Assembly: GCF_027580225.2 (NCBI RefSeq)
Contig: NC_073359.2
Location: 17,058,001-17,122,000 of the forward strand
From: Misgurnus anguillicaudatus
Lineage: Eukaryota > Chordata > Actinopteri > Cypriniformes > Cobitidae
DNA: 64,000 nucleotides
Direction of reading: 5' to 3'
Program-made: the position numbers and the translations under genes
Part shown: piece after piece, positions 1-38,382 of the stretch
Numbering within the stretch: position 1 is the stretch's first letter
How the letters are laid out: every line of letters begins with the position of its first letter
The notes under the pieces: generated by a model
The model's database searches: none
What the model saw: the letters and a program-made list of their open reading frames with translations, nothing else
What the model was told of the DNA's origin: nothing

Positions 1-157
1 CCGCAGACGTATTGATCTGTCTATAATGGGTATTAATGCATATATGTTCATATTCTTTAGAGAAACTTGTGTGAATAAACCATATATTATTAATCTCTCA
101 ATGAAGATTTATGCTTTGTTTTTATTCTTTATAGTTAATGCACATTCTTAAGACGAG

Positions 158-28398
<28,241 letters not shown>

Positions 28399-28675
28399 TA
28401 AAAACACTTTAACCGACAGCAATACACGCAAAGTTCAAGCGAGGTGACTTCTACGTAGAGTATCTGACACTTCAAGAGCGCTCTTGCACCCAATCGTATC
28501 GACACTGTGCACACCCAAGGCGAGGTATCCTACATGTCAAAGATTTGGATGTGAATGAGAACTGCCATGTTGGCAGATATAGTTTTGGAAAACAACAGAG
28601 ATGAATATATTTCCTGTAACCGCGATTATTTGATTGATCCAGAGGGTGAACCTGAATTATTTTTTACCGCATTTC

Positions 28676-28681
28676 AATAAA
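28676..28681 (+). promoter_or_regulatory. Candidate polyadenylation signal of ankrd24
   Basis: AATAAA lies 278 bp after the ankrd24 stop, in sequence with no recognised repeat. It is the first canonical hexamer after the stop. Cleavage site not verified. Confidence 0.5.
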
Positions 28682-28988
28682 CACAGAAACAACAAACGCT
28701 GGTTTGTTCTTTTGCAACTCTGAACAAACGTCACTCGTGGTGGCGATGATGCATTCATCACAGGCTTTGTTGACATCTTACTGTATGTTAAATGTCACTT
28801 TGTGGTTAACAGAATGTTGCGAAAAATTTCCATGTTGCTAAAATGACAGCGTGCCACTATGGGCTGTCTGCTCCACTTTATATTGCTCAACGTAGTCTCG
28901 TACTACATGTTTTCACCACAAACAGTCACAATGAATGGACTGTGGAAATCACACAAAATCGAAAACCCATTCAAAAGTCACTCAAAAC

Positions 28989-30662
28989 TAGGGGTGGAAC
29001 GGTACACAGAAGTCCCGGTTCGGTTCGTACCTCGGTTCAGGCGCCACGGTTCGATTCACTTTCGGTACAATGGAGGGAAAAGCAATACAAAAATGAAGAA
29101 GGCATTTTTTTTTTAGTACTTAAGCTAATCTTAAAAACATAGGTGTCCTTATCAGTGTTATTTTCAGATGTCATGAATATGAACTGAAATGCATTTAACA
29201 TACTATCTCGTATTTCAAAAATATATACCTCTTTAAGTAATCTTGTACTCATCTTTCATACAAATATGGGTTCAAATGTATTACAAGTGTAACCTAAATA
29301 CATTTTAAAATTACATTTTGGCCTTATTTCATATTAATGTACTAAAGAACAAAAAAATAGGCTTGTAGGATGAATTAATAGGTGTGTACGACTTCACGAG
29401 GGGCTGCAAGAAACGACAAGTGGATGACGTCAGAGTAACGCGAGAGCGATTTGAAATCAGCCTCCTTCGCAAGATTTCTCGCGGTACTCTGACGCTGATG
29501 GCGCTGCGTAAAGTTGAGCACAGCACACTTTAAAAAAGCAGCTGAACTCGACATAACTGCCCTGCGTATGCCTGTTGAATATAGCAGGACAATTTAGCTC
29601 CTACTTCTCAGCGTGAGAAATACAATGTGTGGCATTTGAACTGACTGAAATGCGTGTTTGTCAAGGTGAATGCGTGAGACTTGAGAGCCCTGATTAGATG
29701 TATTTCCACTCACATACCTAACAACTGCTGAACAACGCCGACGCACTGTCCTCGTCTTTTCCACCACTCTCTCGCATGTACTATTGTAACTGACTGGAAA
29801 ACTGAAGTTTTGCCAAACTTGCGATCTTAAAGAGGCTGGCGGAACGTATAACTCTTGTGAAACACCACTTGCCATACTCGCTGTCGGCTGCTCATTCACT
29901 GACTGGACCGGCGCCGACGTGACAAAAAAAAATGCAGAGTGCCAGAGAATGTAGACGGGCTCTGATAGAGCGCATACATATGCTGCGTCCGAAAACTCAA
30001 GGCAGCGACTCGTTGCCTCGCTGCCTCATGAGGAAATGACTTCGGAGGCATGAAGGTAGCTCAGAGAAAGACTTTCGGACACACTTCTAAGGCAGCGTGT
30101 TTGAAATTTAAACAGAGAGCGCCTTTGTGATAACTAATCACATATTTGAAAACTACAATACTAATTTCTCGCTAGAAATGCAATTAAAAGGTGTAAAAGG
30201 TGAAAATATACCTTTATTTACACTAAATTGGTGGTCCAGTCGCGTCCTTGGCCGCCATTTTATTTTTTCGAACTCGACCGGACTCGACCAATCACATTCT
30301 TAATGTACGTCCACGCATAGGTATCTCAGGAGACAGGAAGTAAACCAAACATTGAATTCGGACATGCCTTGATGCCTTGCTGCCTTGGAAAGCTGCCTCA
30401 GAAGGCAGCAATTTAGAGTTTTCGGACGCAGCCATAGGCGGAGCTCGGCTGCATCGGCGCCATTCAGAGCTAAAGCGGGGCAACAGATTAGCTGTCCATA
30501 AAGAACCCGCGTATCTAACAGTAGTTCCGCATTACATTAATTATTTTGCACGCAAGTTTTTTTTATTTTCATACCGTGTATTCTCCGTTTTAATTCATGC
30601 ATCGAACCGTGACCCCCGTACCGATTCGGTTCGAAACGAATACATGTATTGTTCCACCCCTA
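28989..30662. mobile_element. hAT-type element, 1.67 kb, perfect 8-bp duplication
   Basis: Ends TAGGGGTGGAAC and GTTCCACCCCTA are inverted, and CTCAAAAC occurs at 28981-28988 and 30663-30670. Subterminal repeats GGTTCGGTTCGTACC and GAACCGTG/GGTTCGAAACG are hAT-like. No transposase frame; another element is nested at 29982-30432. Confidence 0.92.
29982..30432. mobile_element. Nested MITE (GCTGCGTCCGAAAACT ends)
   Basis: GCTGCGTCCGAAAACT and AGTTTTCGGACGCAGC are exact inverted ends, 451 bp. I could not define the target duplication. Confidence 0.8.
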
Positions 30663-30670
30663 CTCAAAAC

Positions 30671-31084
30671 CCATATGACCTTGTACTTCCGACAATGTTT
30701 TTGTAAAATGATCATTCATAGTGACCAACAGCAGCAAACAATGTAGTTTAAAGTTCTTTTCAACCATATCAAAACTAATAATAATGATGAAAACCTTTTT
30801 AGTTTTGTCTCACTTCCTGTCTACTGGGTTACCTTTATCTGGTCTAATTTTGGAAGTGGTATGGATGTGTTCTTCATTCCTCTTGATATCCCACAATCCT
30901 GTGCATTTGTGTCATTTGGGAGGCGGATTGGTCGAGCAGGGTCGTGCTCTAAAAATTAAAATGGTGTCAGAGGAAGTGGTCGAACAACAATTTCCGTATA
31001 TTGTAAATGTAACTTAAATTACACTTTCCACTACTTTTAAATGCATTTCTAACGATTGAAGATTATGCCAAAGCGCTTTCTATT
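30671..31084. other. Intergenic stretch, nothing recognised
   Basis: A short open frame at 30721-31017 has no domain resemblance and no splice or promoter support. Confidence 0.4.
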
Positions 31085-31510
31085 TACAGACCGTTTCAGC
31101 AGTAACAACATAAACAAACCGCTTTCGTGGAACAAACGTAACTTCCGTAATAAAAACAGAGTTCTTTTAGAGAAGTTTATTTTTGATAACAAGCAAAATA
31201 AACAATAAACCTTCAAAGCATAGCTAAAGCTTATCAAAAACTACACTGAGCTAATGTTACTGTGTAAAATGTGTACTATTTAATGTATACAATTTAACTA
31301 AAGACTGGCTGCCAAACCTCCCTTCACATAGCGGGGATCCATGATCGCCGTCTTCTCTCGTCTTTAGGCAACCAAAACATTTGTTATTTTCGACAAGGTA
31401 TTTGTTTCAGAGTTCAGTTTAGCCCTTAGTCAGACCATTAAACAAGCACAGACCGGAAGTTGACTTTGGGCGAAGTAAAGCCGCCTTTTCACTGCACGCG
31501 ACCAATGACG
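31085..31510. mobile_element. Diverged MITE (AGACCGTTTCAGCAGTAACA family)
   Basis: Shares CCGTTTCAGCAGTAACAACA, AACAAGCAAAATAA, CAAAACATTTGTTATTTTCG and CAGACCATTAAA in order with 51606-51915 and 54496-54788. Confidence 0.65.
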
Positions 31511-31875
31511 GCCAATAAAGCGGAAGTAATTTATTCCCTATTGAAAGTCGCAAATGGGCTGTGTAAGGTCCCGACCATCTGCGAATCCATAATTTTCTGT
31601 AATCAATCGATTGATTACTGATAAGTAATACATTATTAATTTAATATGTATAGACCAAATAGTTGCATGCGTATTTTGGCAACGGAAGTGGTGTTGTTCC
31701 CCAGTGGTTCTCAGAAAGTTTATCAAAACAGTTTCCCAATTTGAGTGACTAATATTTGTATATTTTTATTATATATTTTATATATTATATATTTGGCCAT
31801 CTGTTAACGTCTTCTATCCACTCCACTATAGTATACGGATCTGGTAGCCCAATACCATTTGATAAAGTCAACTTT

Positions 31876-32343
31876 TTAAAGGTGACATAGAATGATTGAA
31901 TGGGGTATTTATCCTTGTTCTGTGATGTGACATGTAGACAAAAATGTTTTTGTTTGGGTCTGTAATGCCTTAGAAGCTTCCTAAAAACCTCTCTCAGATA
32001 GCTCTATTAGGGTGGGGGATTTTAAACAAGTGGTTTTGCACCTATTTGGCTCCCCCTACTGGCTTAACTTGCAATCTCATTACTGATTGGCTGACTTTGC
32101 TGCCACTCAAAAAATTTTGCCAATTATTTTAAAGTGGAGGGGCAGTTAGATGCCTGTGATGTCATAAGCATCAGTTTTTCAGATTGGGCCGTTTTCTGGC
32201 TGACATTTCTAAAAGAGGAATTTCTATGAGACTGAGATGTTTAGCATGTCTAGCACTTTTTGTATGTTCGTGAATGTGGGTAGACTACCATTATTCAACA
32301 AAGACAAGGTAAAAATGGTTTTTCATTCTCTGTCCCCTTTAAA
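31876..32343. mobile_element. MITE (TTTAAAGGTGACATAGAATGA ends)
   Basis: TTTAAAGGTGACATAGAATG is opposed to CATTCTCTGTCCCCTTTAAA. No coding content. Confidence 0.75.
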
Positions 32344-33240
32344 ATAACTTTCTGTGTCTGTGTTGCCTTATCAGTTCGCGTAGCTTGACCCGCTGCTGAC
32401 TCTCGCTATACTTCTGTTTCCAAGATGTGCGCGCATACGTTGCTACGTCATAATTGTGTACAAACAGTAAAAGGGTCTTTACGCTATTATTTTAATTATC
32501 TTATCTCCATATGTTCTCTCCAAAAAATATTGGCTTGTCTTTGACATATATACATAGCTGTTTATTGTTTCATAAATTTTTATTCATTTATTTGTTTCAC
32601 TGTGGTAAATAGTAGATTGAAGCCTCTTGTGCTGGAATGAGCTTCTCTCCCATGTTACGATTAAACTGAAACTTCATTACGACAATCATGTCCGAATGTC
32701 GTGTACAGTGCGCGTTGCTCCGGTTACACGTCTCGCCCAGAGTTAACTTCCGGTCTGTGCTTGTCTATCAAACTAAACTGACCGAAACAAATACCTTACG
32801 GAAAATTTTAAATGGAAAATTTCGCAATATGAGTGGAGACAGTGAGCATGGATCACAGCTGTGTGGAATTGGCAGCCAGGCAAAATTTAATTTTACACAG
32901 TAACGTTAGCTCAGTGCAATGGTTTTGATTTAAACTAGGGTAATTTAACTGTTACTGATTATTTATTTTGCATGGTATTTAACATAATTTACTCTAGAAT
33001 GAGGCGACCATATGTCCCCGTCCTGGTTTTTGGTGTTTTGTTCTCCACAAACCCACAATAATTAAAAGGTTTTGTCTTCGTTGTTTAATTCGTAGATAAT
33101 AACAAATAAAATTTCTATTATATTTTGACCATTTAACCAGTAATTGTCCACCTGTTTTCATTTTAATAATCCGGTCACCTTACTTTAGAGGGACCTTGTT
33201 GTGAGATTTTACCAGAAGTTAAGTTTGGCCCACAAAAGCC
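32344..33240. other. Intergenic stretch, nothing recognised
   Basis: AT-rich sequence without repeat ends or plausible exons. A 71-codon frame at 32688-32903 is unsupported. Confidence 0.4.
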
Positions 33241-34183
33241 TTAAAGGATAATTCCGGTATTCAACACCCTGAGTCTCATTTCTGATTTGTTTTGAAAGAA
33301 CTACAGTGATGGACACTGAATTTTTGACAATGGGTCGTGTCTTGACTTTTTGACTCATTTAGAAGCGTCTCTTGACTGCTTCAGAATGGAAGTCAAGGGC
33401 CATGCACAAACATGTCATTAAAACAACACTTAAAGCAACACTATGTAGTTTTTTACCTTTAATGTCTGTAAAATTATTTCAGTGATAGAACAACTTTTAA
33501 CTGGACAAATTGTACTGTTGCTGCAACCTGAGCAGCCTCCTAGCTGCTACAAGCACACTCTGAAAGTGGCGGTGGAGGGTAGAGCACACAGCCCCCCCCC
33601 TGCCTGCAGAAGAGTGTCTGATACCAGGCACTGTTGCACTTTTCAACCACATGGGGGAGCTGTAAGTCACTTTTACATGGAAACTACATAGTGTTACTTT
33701 AACGTTCGTTTTCAAAGCCGTGCCACTCACCGAGTGGCCCGTGGCGCTCGTTGATAGTTAAAAACAAGTAGTGTAGTGAAATACAGTTTCTGTCGTGTTT
33801 TATTTGGCATTTTGTAAGACTCAAATGTATAGCAGAAGTATATACGCGGTTGTGAGGTATCTGAAAAAATAGATCCACTATAGCAAATAACACGGATTGA
33901 AATAATACATTGCGCCGATATATTTGTTTTTAATCATCAACGAACACCACGAACCACACGGTGAGTAGCACAGTTTTGAAAATGAACGTTAAGTGTTGTT
34001 TTAATGACATGTTTAATGACATGGCACTTGACTTCCATTCTGAAGCAGTCAAGAGACGCTTCTAAACGAGTCAAAAAGTCAAGACACGACCCATTGTCAA
34101 AATTTCAGTGTCCATCACTGTAGTTCATCCAAAACAAACCAGAAACGAGACTCAAAGTGTTAAATACCGGAATTATCCTTTAA
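33241..34183. mobile_element. Fold-back element (TTAAAGGATAATTCCGGTAT ends)
   Basis: TTAAAGGATAATTCCGGTAT and ATACCGGAATTATCCTTTAA are exact inverses. Long arms such as GAAGCGTCTCTTGACTGCTT and AAGCAGTCAAGAGACGCTTC pair. The left arm is interrupted by a TTAA-flanked insertion. Confidence 0.9.
33435..33698. mobile_element. TTAA-flanked MITE, piggyBac-type target site
   Basis: AGCAACACTATGTAGTTT and AAACTACATAGTGTTACT ends lie between TTAA at 33431-33434 and 33699-33702. The uninterrupted partner arm of the host element (near 33980-34010) has a single TTAA at the matching point, showing the empty site. Confidence 0.85.
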
Positions 34184-34188
34184 GACAT

Positions 34189-34446
34189 TATGGGGCAGTT
34201 TTCCGGACAGAGTTTAGGCTAATCCAGGCCTAGGCCTTATTTATATTAGGTCATTTAAGAAGTTTTTACAAACATACCTTACAAAAAACACTACAGGTGT
34301 GCATCTTAAGACAAAACAATGTCTCCGATATATGTTAAAATTAGTCAGGACAAGGTGTTTTTAAATTAAACAAGCAGCTCAAACTTGCAATGCATTTTAG
34401 TCTTGGACTAGAATAAGCTCTGTCTGGGAAACCGCCCCCATAATGT
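34189..34446. mobile_element. MITE (GGGGCAGTTTTCCGGACAGAG)
   Basis: ATTATGGGGCAGTTTTCCGG opposes GGGAAACCGCCCCCATAATG. Related to 38567-38754. Confidence 0.8.
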
Positions 34447-36104
34447 ATAAAAAAGCAAAAAACAAGCTCTAAAATACATTTTAATATTAAGCAAAGTGTC
34501 CTGCATGTTAATTTAACACCAAATTGAAACTATATAATTTAAAACATTAATAAAAACTACAAAGAACACTGAAAAATAAAAAATTATCTGTCCCTGCTCT
34601 ATACTTCTATCTCTATACTTTTCCTTTAAATATAAAGTATAATATTCTTCGGATATCTTTATTTTTTGCATTTTTGTGTAGGTCCGTATCCCATCTTTGC
34701 TTTGAATATTTTTACCATTAAAAAGTTCTCATATTTTAAATAAAATTTCACTCAGTCCTGTTACTCCAACACCTTCTCCCCCTCTGAAAATATAGGAATA
34801 TTCCACAAGTCACATTTTGAGGAGGAAATTACATCATCTGGATCTTCTGAAGGCCATGTGCAGATCAAAAGTTACTTTTCTCATTTTCTGTATTTTTTAT
34901 GATACTGATGCTATGACTGTGAATGTCCATCTTAATGTGTGTTATTAGATTAAGTGTTATCTTGAAAAGTTACAACATGCAAATGGCACCGATTCGGTAA
35001 AGTGGCTCTTATGTTGTTGCAGCTGAAACATATTTCAAGTAATGTATGAATGGTTACGCCTATGAATCTGTTTACGGAGTAGCCTACCTGATGATCAAGT
35101 CAGCTGCCAAAGTTTTTGGACGTAGCCAATCTTAACCTCCGTCTTTTTGTGTTCCACTCAAAGTCAGAGGTTTAGATCGACCCAAGAGTAAGTAATGAAA
35201 AAGTTGGTAAAATTTTTCCTTTGTTGTTTGTGTTTTGCCGCATATACCATTGGTACACATTTGTTTATTTGACTAAACACAAAAGAGATGCTATGAAGTA
35301 TAATGCATGTTCGATCACTGTCGCTTTAAAAAAGGGTAACATCACATGACCCAATGTTTGGTCCTGAGAGTTCGTAAATGAAACATGTGCATTTGATACG
35401 ACTGCATTAAAGCTGAGCTTATAAGCTTTATATAATTTCCTTATCAAATACTGCATCCTGAGAACAAACTGTTGATCACTTTTTTTAAAGCACAACAAGA
35501 TACTGAGTCCAGTCGTTCCACAGAAATGATCACCAGAAAAGATCATAACCACAGTTACTGAATACATCACATTTAGCAGTCCATTCAAAACTTATACAGA
35601 TGTTGAGGAAACAAGGAAATAAGACGATTGGTCTCGTGTTTCTCATAAGTTCACATTTTTTCGACAGGCACGGTCATCACCAATGACAGTCTGCTGGGAA
35701 ATTGTAGGGTTCGGTTTGCAAAAAGGAAAGCACTTTATTTCCCAATGTCAAGATCGCAGTTGGGGTGCGGGGGTCTTCTCAGTTGGTTCTGGCTTGAGGA
35801 AGAGGATGATTGAGCAAGGCATGCTGAAAGCTGTAGTTTGTGGTCAGTGCCTAAGGAACAGTGAAATCCCACAAGTCCCAGTGGAAGCTCAGAGTCTGTG
35901 TTTAAGGCAATAGTGTGGAGCCTCTGGAATTGTGGCACGGGGTACAGCCTCGCTCTCTGAAATAACAAAACACAATTTCATGCTGTCGTCAGGATGTTTT
36001 CATGAATTATACCCCAGTCATCCATGCAAAATTTCTACACAGACCCATGAATATATAGGCATTATCTGTATATGATATCAAACGCAGAAGTGTTGTTTTT
36101 TTAT
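34447..36104. other. Intergenic stretch 3' of shc2, no gene seen
   Basis: Mostly AT-rich. 35650-35950 is less AT-rich and non-repetitive within the window, with open frames on both strands (35683-35913 +, 35735-35968 -), but I recognise no family. It could be distal shc2 3' UTR or an unrelated transcript. Confidence 0.35.
36099..36104 (-). promoter_or_regulatory. Possible distal polyadenylation signal of shc2
   Basis: AATAAA on the complement, about 2.15 kb after the shc2 stop and just beyond a tandem-repeat block. I noticed no canonical hexamer nearer the stop; another lies near 35731. If used, the tandem repeat would be in the 3' UTR. Inference only. Confidence 0.25.
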
Positions 36105-38090
36105 TGCGGTTCTGGCTAGATGGGATACAGTTACGGCCTAAATCCTATGAAATGTTGGGTTTAGGTTTGAGGGTTGGATTAGGATAAAAACAGCTCTCAT
36201 CTGGAATTTCACAAGATTATGGCCATTGCTACATCCCTTCTAGCCACAACAGGCAAAATGGGTTGTGGCTAGATGGGATACAACTGCGGCCATAATTTTG
36301 CAAGATGTTGGGTTTTAGGATTGGGATGAAAGACCGGTTCTGGCTGGATGGGATACAGCTACGGTCTAAATCACATGAAAAGTTGGGTTTAGGTTTGGGG
36401 GTAGGATTAGGTTAAAAACAGCTCATCAAGCGAGATTTCATGAAATTTTGGCTGTTGCTGTATTCCTTTTAGCCACAACAGGCTAAATGGGTTGTGGCTA
36501 GATGGGATAAAGCTGCGGACAAAATCTTGCAAAATGTTGGTTAGGGTTAGGGTTAAAAACAGCCCTCATCCGGTGAAATTTCACAAGATTTTGGCCACCG
36601 CTGCATCCCTCCCAGCCACAACAGGCCAAACGGGCCGCGGCCAGATGGGACACAGCTGCAGCCAATATTTAGCAAGATGTTGGGTTTAGGTCAGATATGG
36701 GAATAGGATTGGGATAAAACACAAGTTCTGGCTAGATGGGATACAGCTACAGCCTAAATCCCATGAAATGTTGGGTTGAGGTTTGGGGGTAGGATTAGGA
36801 TAGAAACAGGTCTCATCAGGCGAGATTTCATGATATTTTTACTGTTGCTGTATCCCTTCTAGTCACAACAAGCAAAATGGGTTGTGGCTAGATGGGATAC
36901 AGCTGGGGCCAAAATCTCACGAGATGTTGAGTTTAGGTTAGATATGGGGATAGGATTGGGATGAAAAAAAAACGATTCTGGTTAGATGGGATACAGCTAC
37001 GGCCTAAATCCCATGAAATGCTGGGTTGAGGTTTGGGGGCAGGATTAAAAACAGCTCATCAGGCAAGTTTTTATGAAGTTTTGGCTGTTGCTGTATCCCT
37101 TTTAGCCACAACAGGCGAAATGGGTTGTGGCTAGATGGGATACAGCTGCGGTCAAAACCTTGTGAGATCTTGGGTTTAGATTAGATATGGGGATAGGATT
37201 GGGATGAAACATCGGTTCTGGCTAGATGGGATACAGCTTCAGCTTAAGTCCCATGAAATGTTCGGTTTAGGTTTGGGGGTAGGATTAGGATAAAAACAGC
37301 CCTCATCAGGTGAGATTTCACAATATTTTGGTCGTTGCTGTATCCCTTCTAGCCACAACCGGCAAAATGGTTTGTGGCTAGATGGGATACAGCTGCCCAA
37401 AAATTGCAAAATGTTGGGTTTAGGGTTAGATTTGGAGTAGGACTCAGATGAAACCAGCAGTTCTGGCTAGATGGAATACAGCTACGGCCTAAATCCCATG
37501 AAAATGTCACAAAAGTTGGGTTTAGGGTAAGGTTTGGGTGTAAGATTAGAATGAAAACAGCAGTTCTGGCTAGATGGGATACAGCTACGGACTAAATCCC
37601 ATGAAATTTTGGGTTTAGGTTTAGGATAAAAACAGCGCTTATCTGACAAGATTTCACAAGATTTTGACCGTTGCTGTTTCCCTTCAAGCCACAACAGGTG
37701 AAATGGTTTGTGGCTAGATGGGGTATACAGCTGTGGCCAAAATCTCACAAAATGTTGGGTTTAGGGTAAGGTTTAGGTGAAAGATTAGAATGAAAACAGC
37801 AGTTCTGGCTAGATGGGATACAGCTACGGCCTAAATCCCATAAAATGTTGGGTTTTGGTTTAGGATAAAACAGCACTCGTCTGGCAAGATTTCACAAGAT
37901 TTTGGCTGTTGCTGTATTCCTTCTAGCCACACCAGGCGAAATGGGTTGTGGCTAGATGGGATACATCTGCGGCCAAAATCTTGCAAAATGTTGGGTTTAA
38001 GGGGTAGGATTAGGATAAAAACAGCGCTCATCTGGCGATATTTCGCAAGATTTTGGCCTTAGCTATATCATATCTAGCTACAACCAGAGA
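36105..38090. repeat. Higher-order tandem repeat of about 240 bp, some eight units
   Basis: The motif GGCTAGATGGGATACAGCT recurs about 16 times with alternating spacing of roughly 90-100 and 140-160 bp, so two related sub-units form one higher-order unit. Each unit holds AAATCCCATGAAATGTTGGG, GGTAGGATTAGGATAAAAAC and TAGCCACAACAGGC. It ends about 165 bp from the shc2 stop codon. Confidence 0.9.
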
Positions 38091-38253
38091 AATGCGAAAA
38101 GCATGAGTTTGCATTTCCGGTCCTAACCCCATTTGCATGCATATGAATGGAAGTCTTACCCTAAAGTCTAAACCCAAACCAAACGTTCTCATGTGTACAA
38201 AAAAACAATGCTAAGCTTCTTACCATGTACAGTATACAGGGTCGAAGTGGAGG

Positions 38254-38382
38254 TTAATGCTTTCTGCAAACCACCTGCTGGAGGTGTAACTCACTCTCCG
38301 CCGCCACAATAGGCAGTTTGTTGGTCAAGTGGTAGTTGATCAGGTGACTTATGCTCTCAAATAGCATATCTTTAGTCCGAAC
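38254..38382 (-). CDS. shc2: shc2 last exon (SH2 C-terminal part, stop)
   Basis: On the complement: acceptor ATCAATAG, then [20 protein letters not shown] and [22 protein letters not shown], then TAA (complement of 38254-38256). Confidence 0.96.
   Translation of the reverse strand, partial: VRTKDMLFESISHLINYHLTNKLPIVAAESELHLQQVVCRKH

Noticed and set aside
30721..31017. 98-codon hydrophobic frame on the + strand
   Set aside because: No signal-peptide-like start with homology, no flanking splice sites and AT-rich composition; probably chance.
35683..35968. Possible small gene with open frames on both strands
   Set aside because: No domain, splice or start context that I recognise; both frames cannot be real and neither is supported. 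Left as unexplained intergenic DNA or distal shc2 UTR.
36105..38090. CRISPR-like array or telomere repeat (short TTAGGGTTAGGG at about 36541)
   Set aside because: The units are about 240 bp with no conserved-repeat/unique-spacer pattern, and the telomere-like run is only two to three units inside a T/G-rich satellite.
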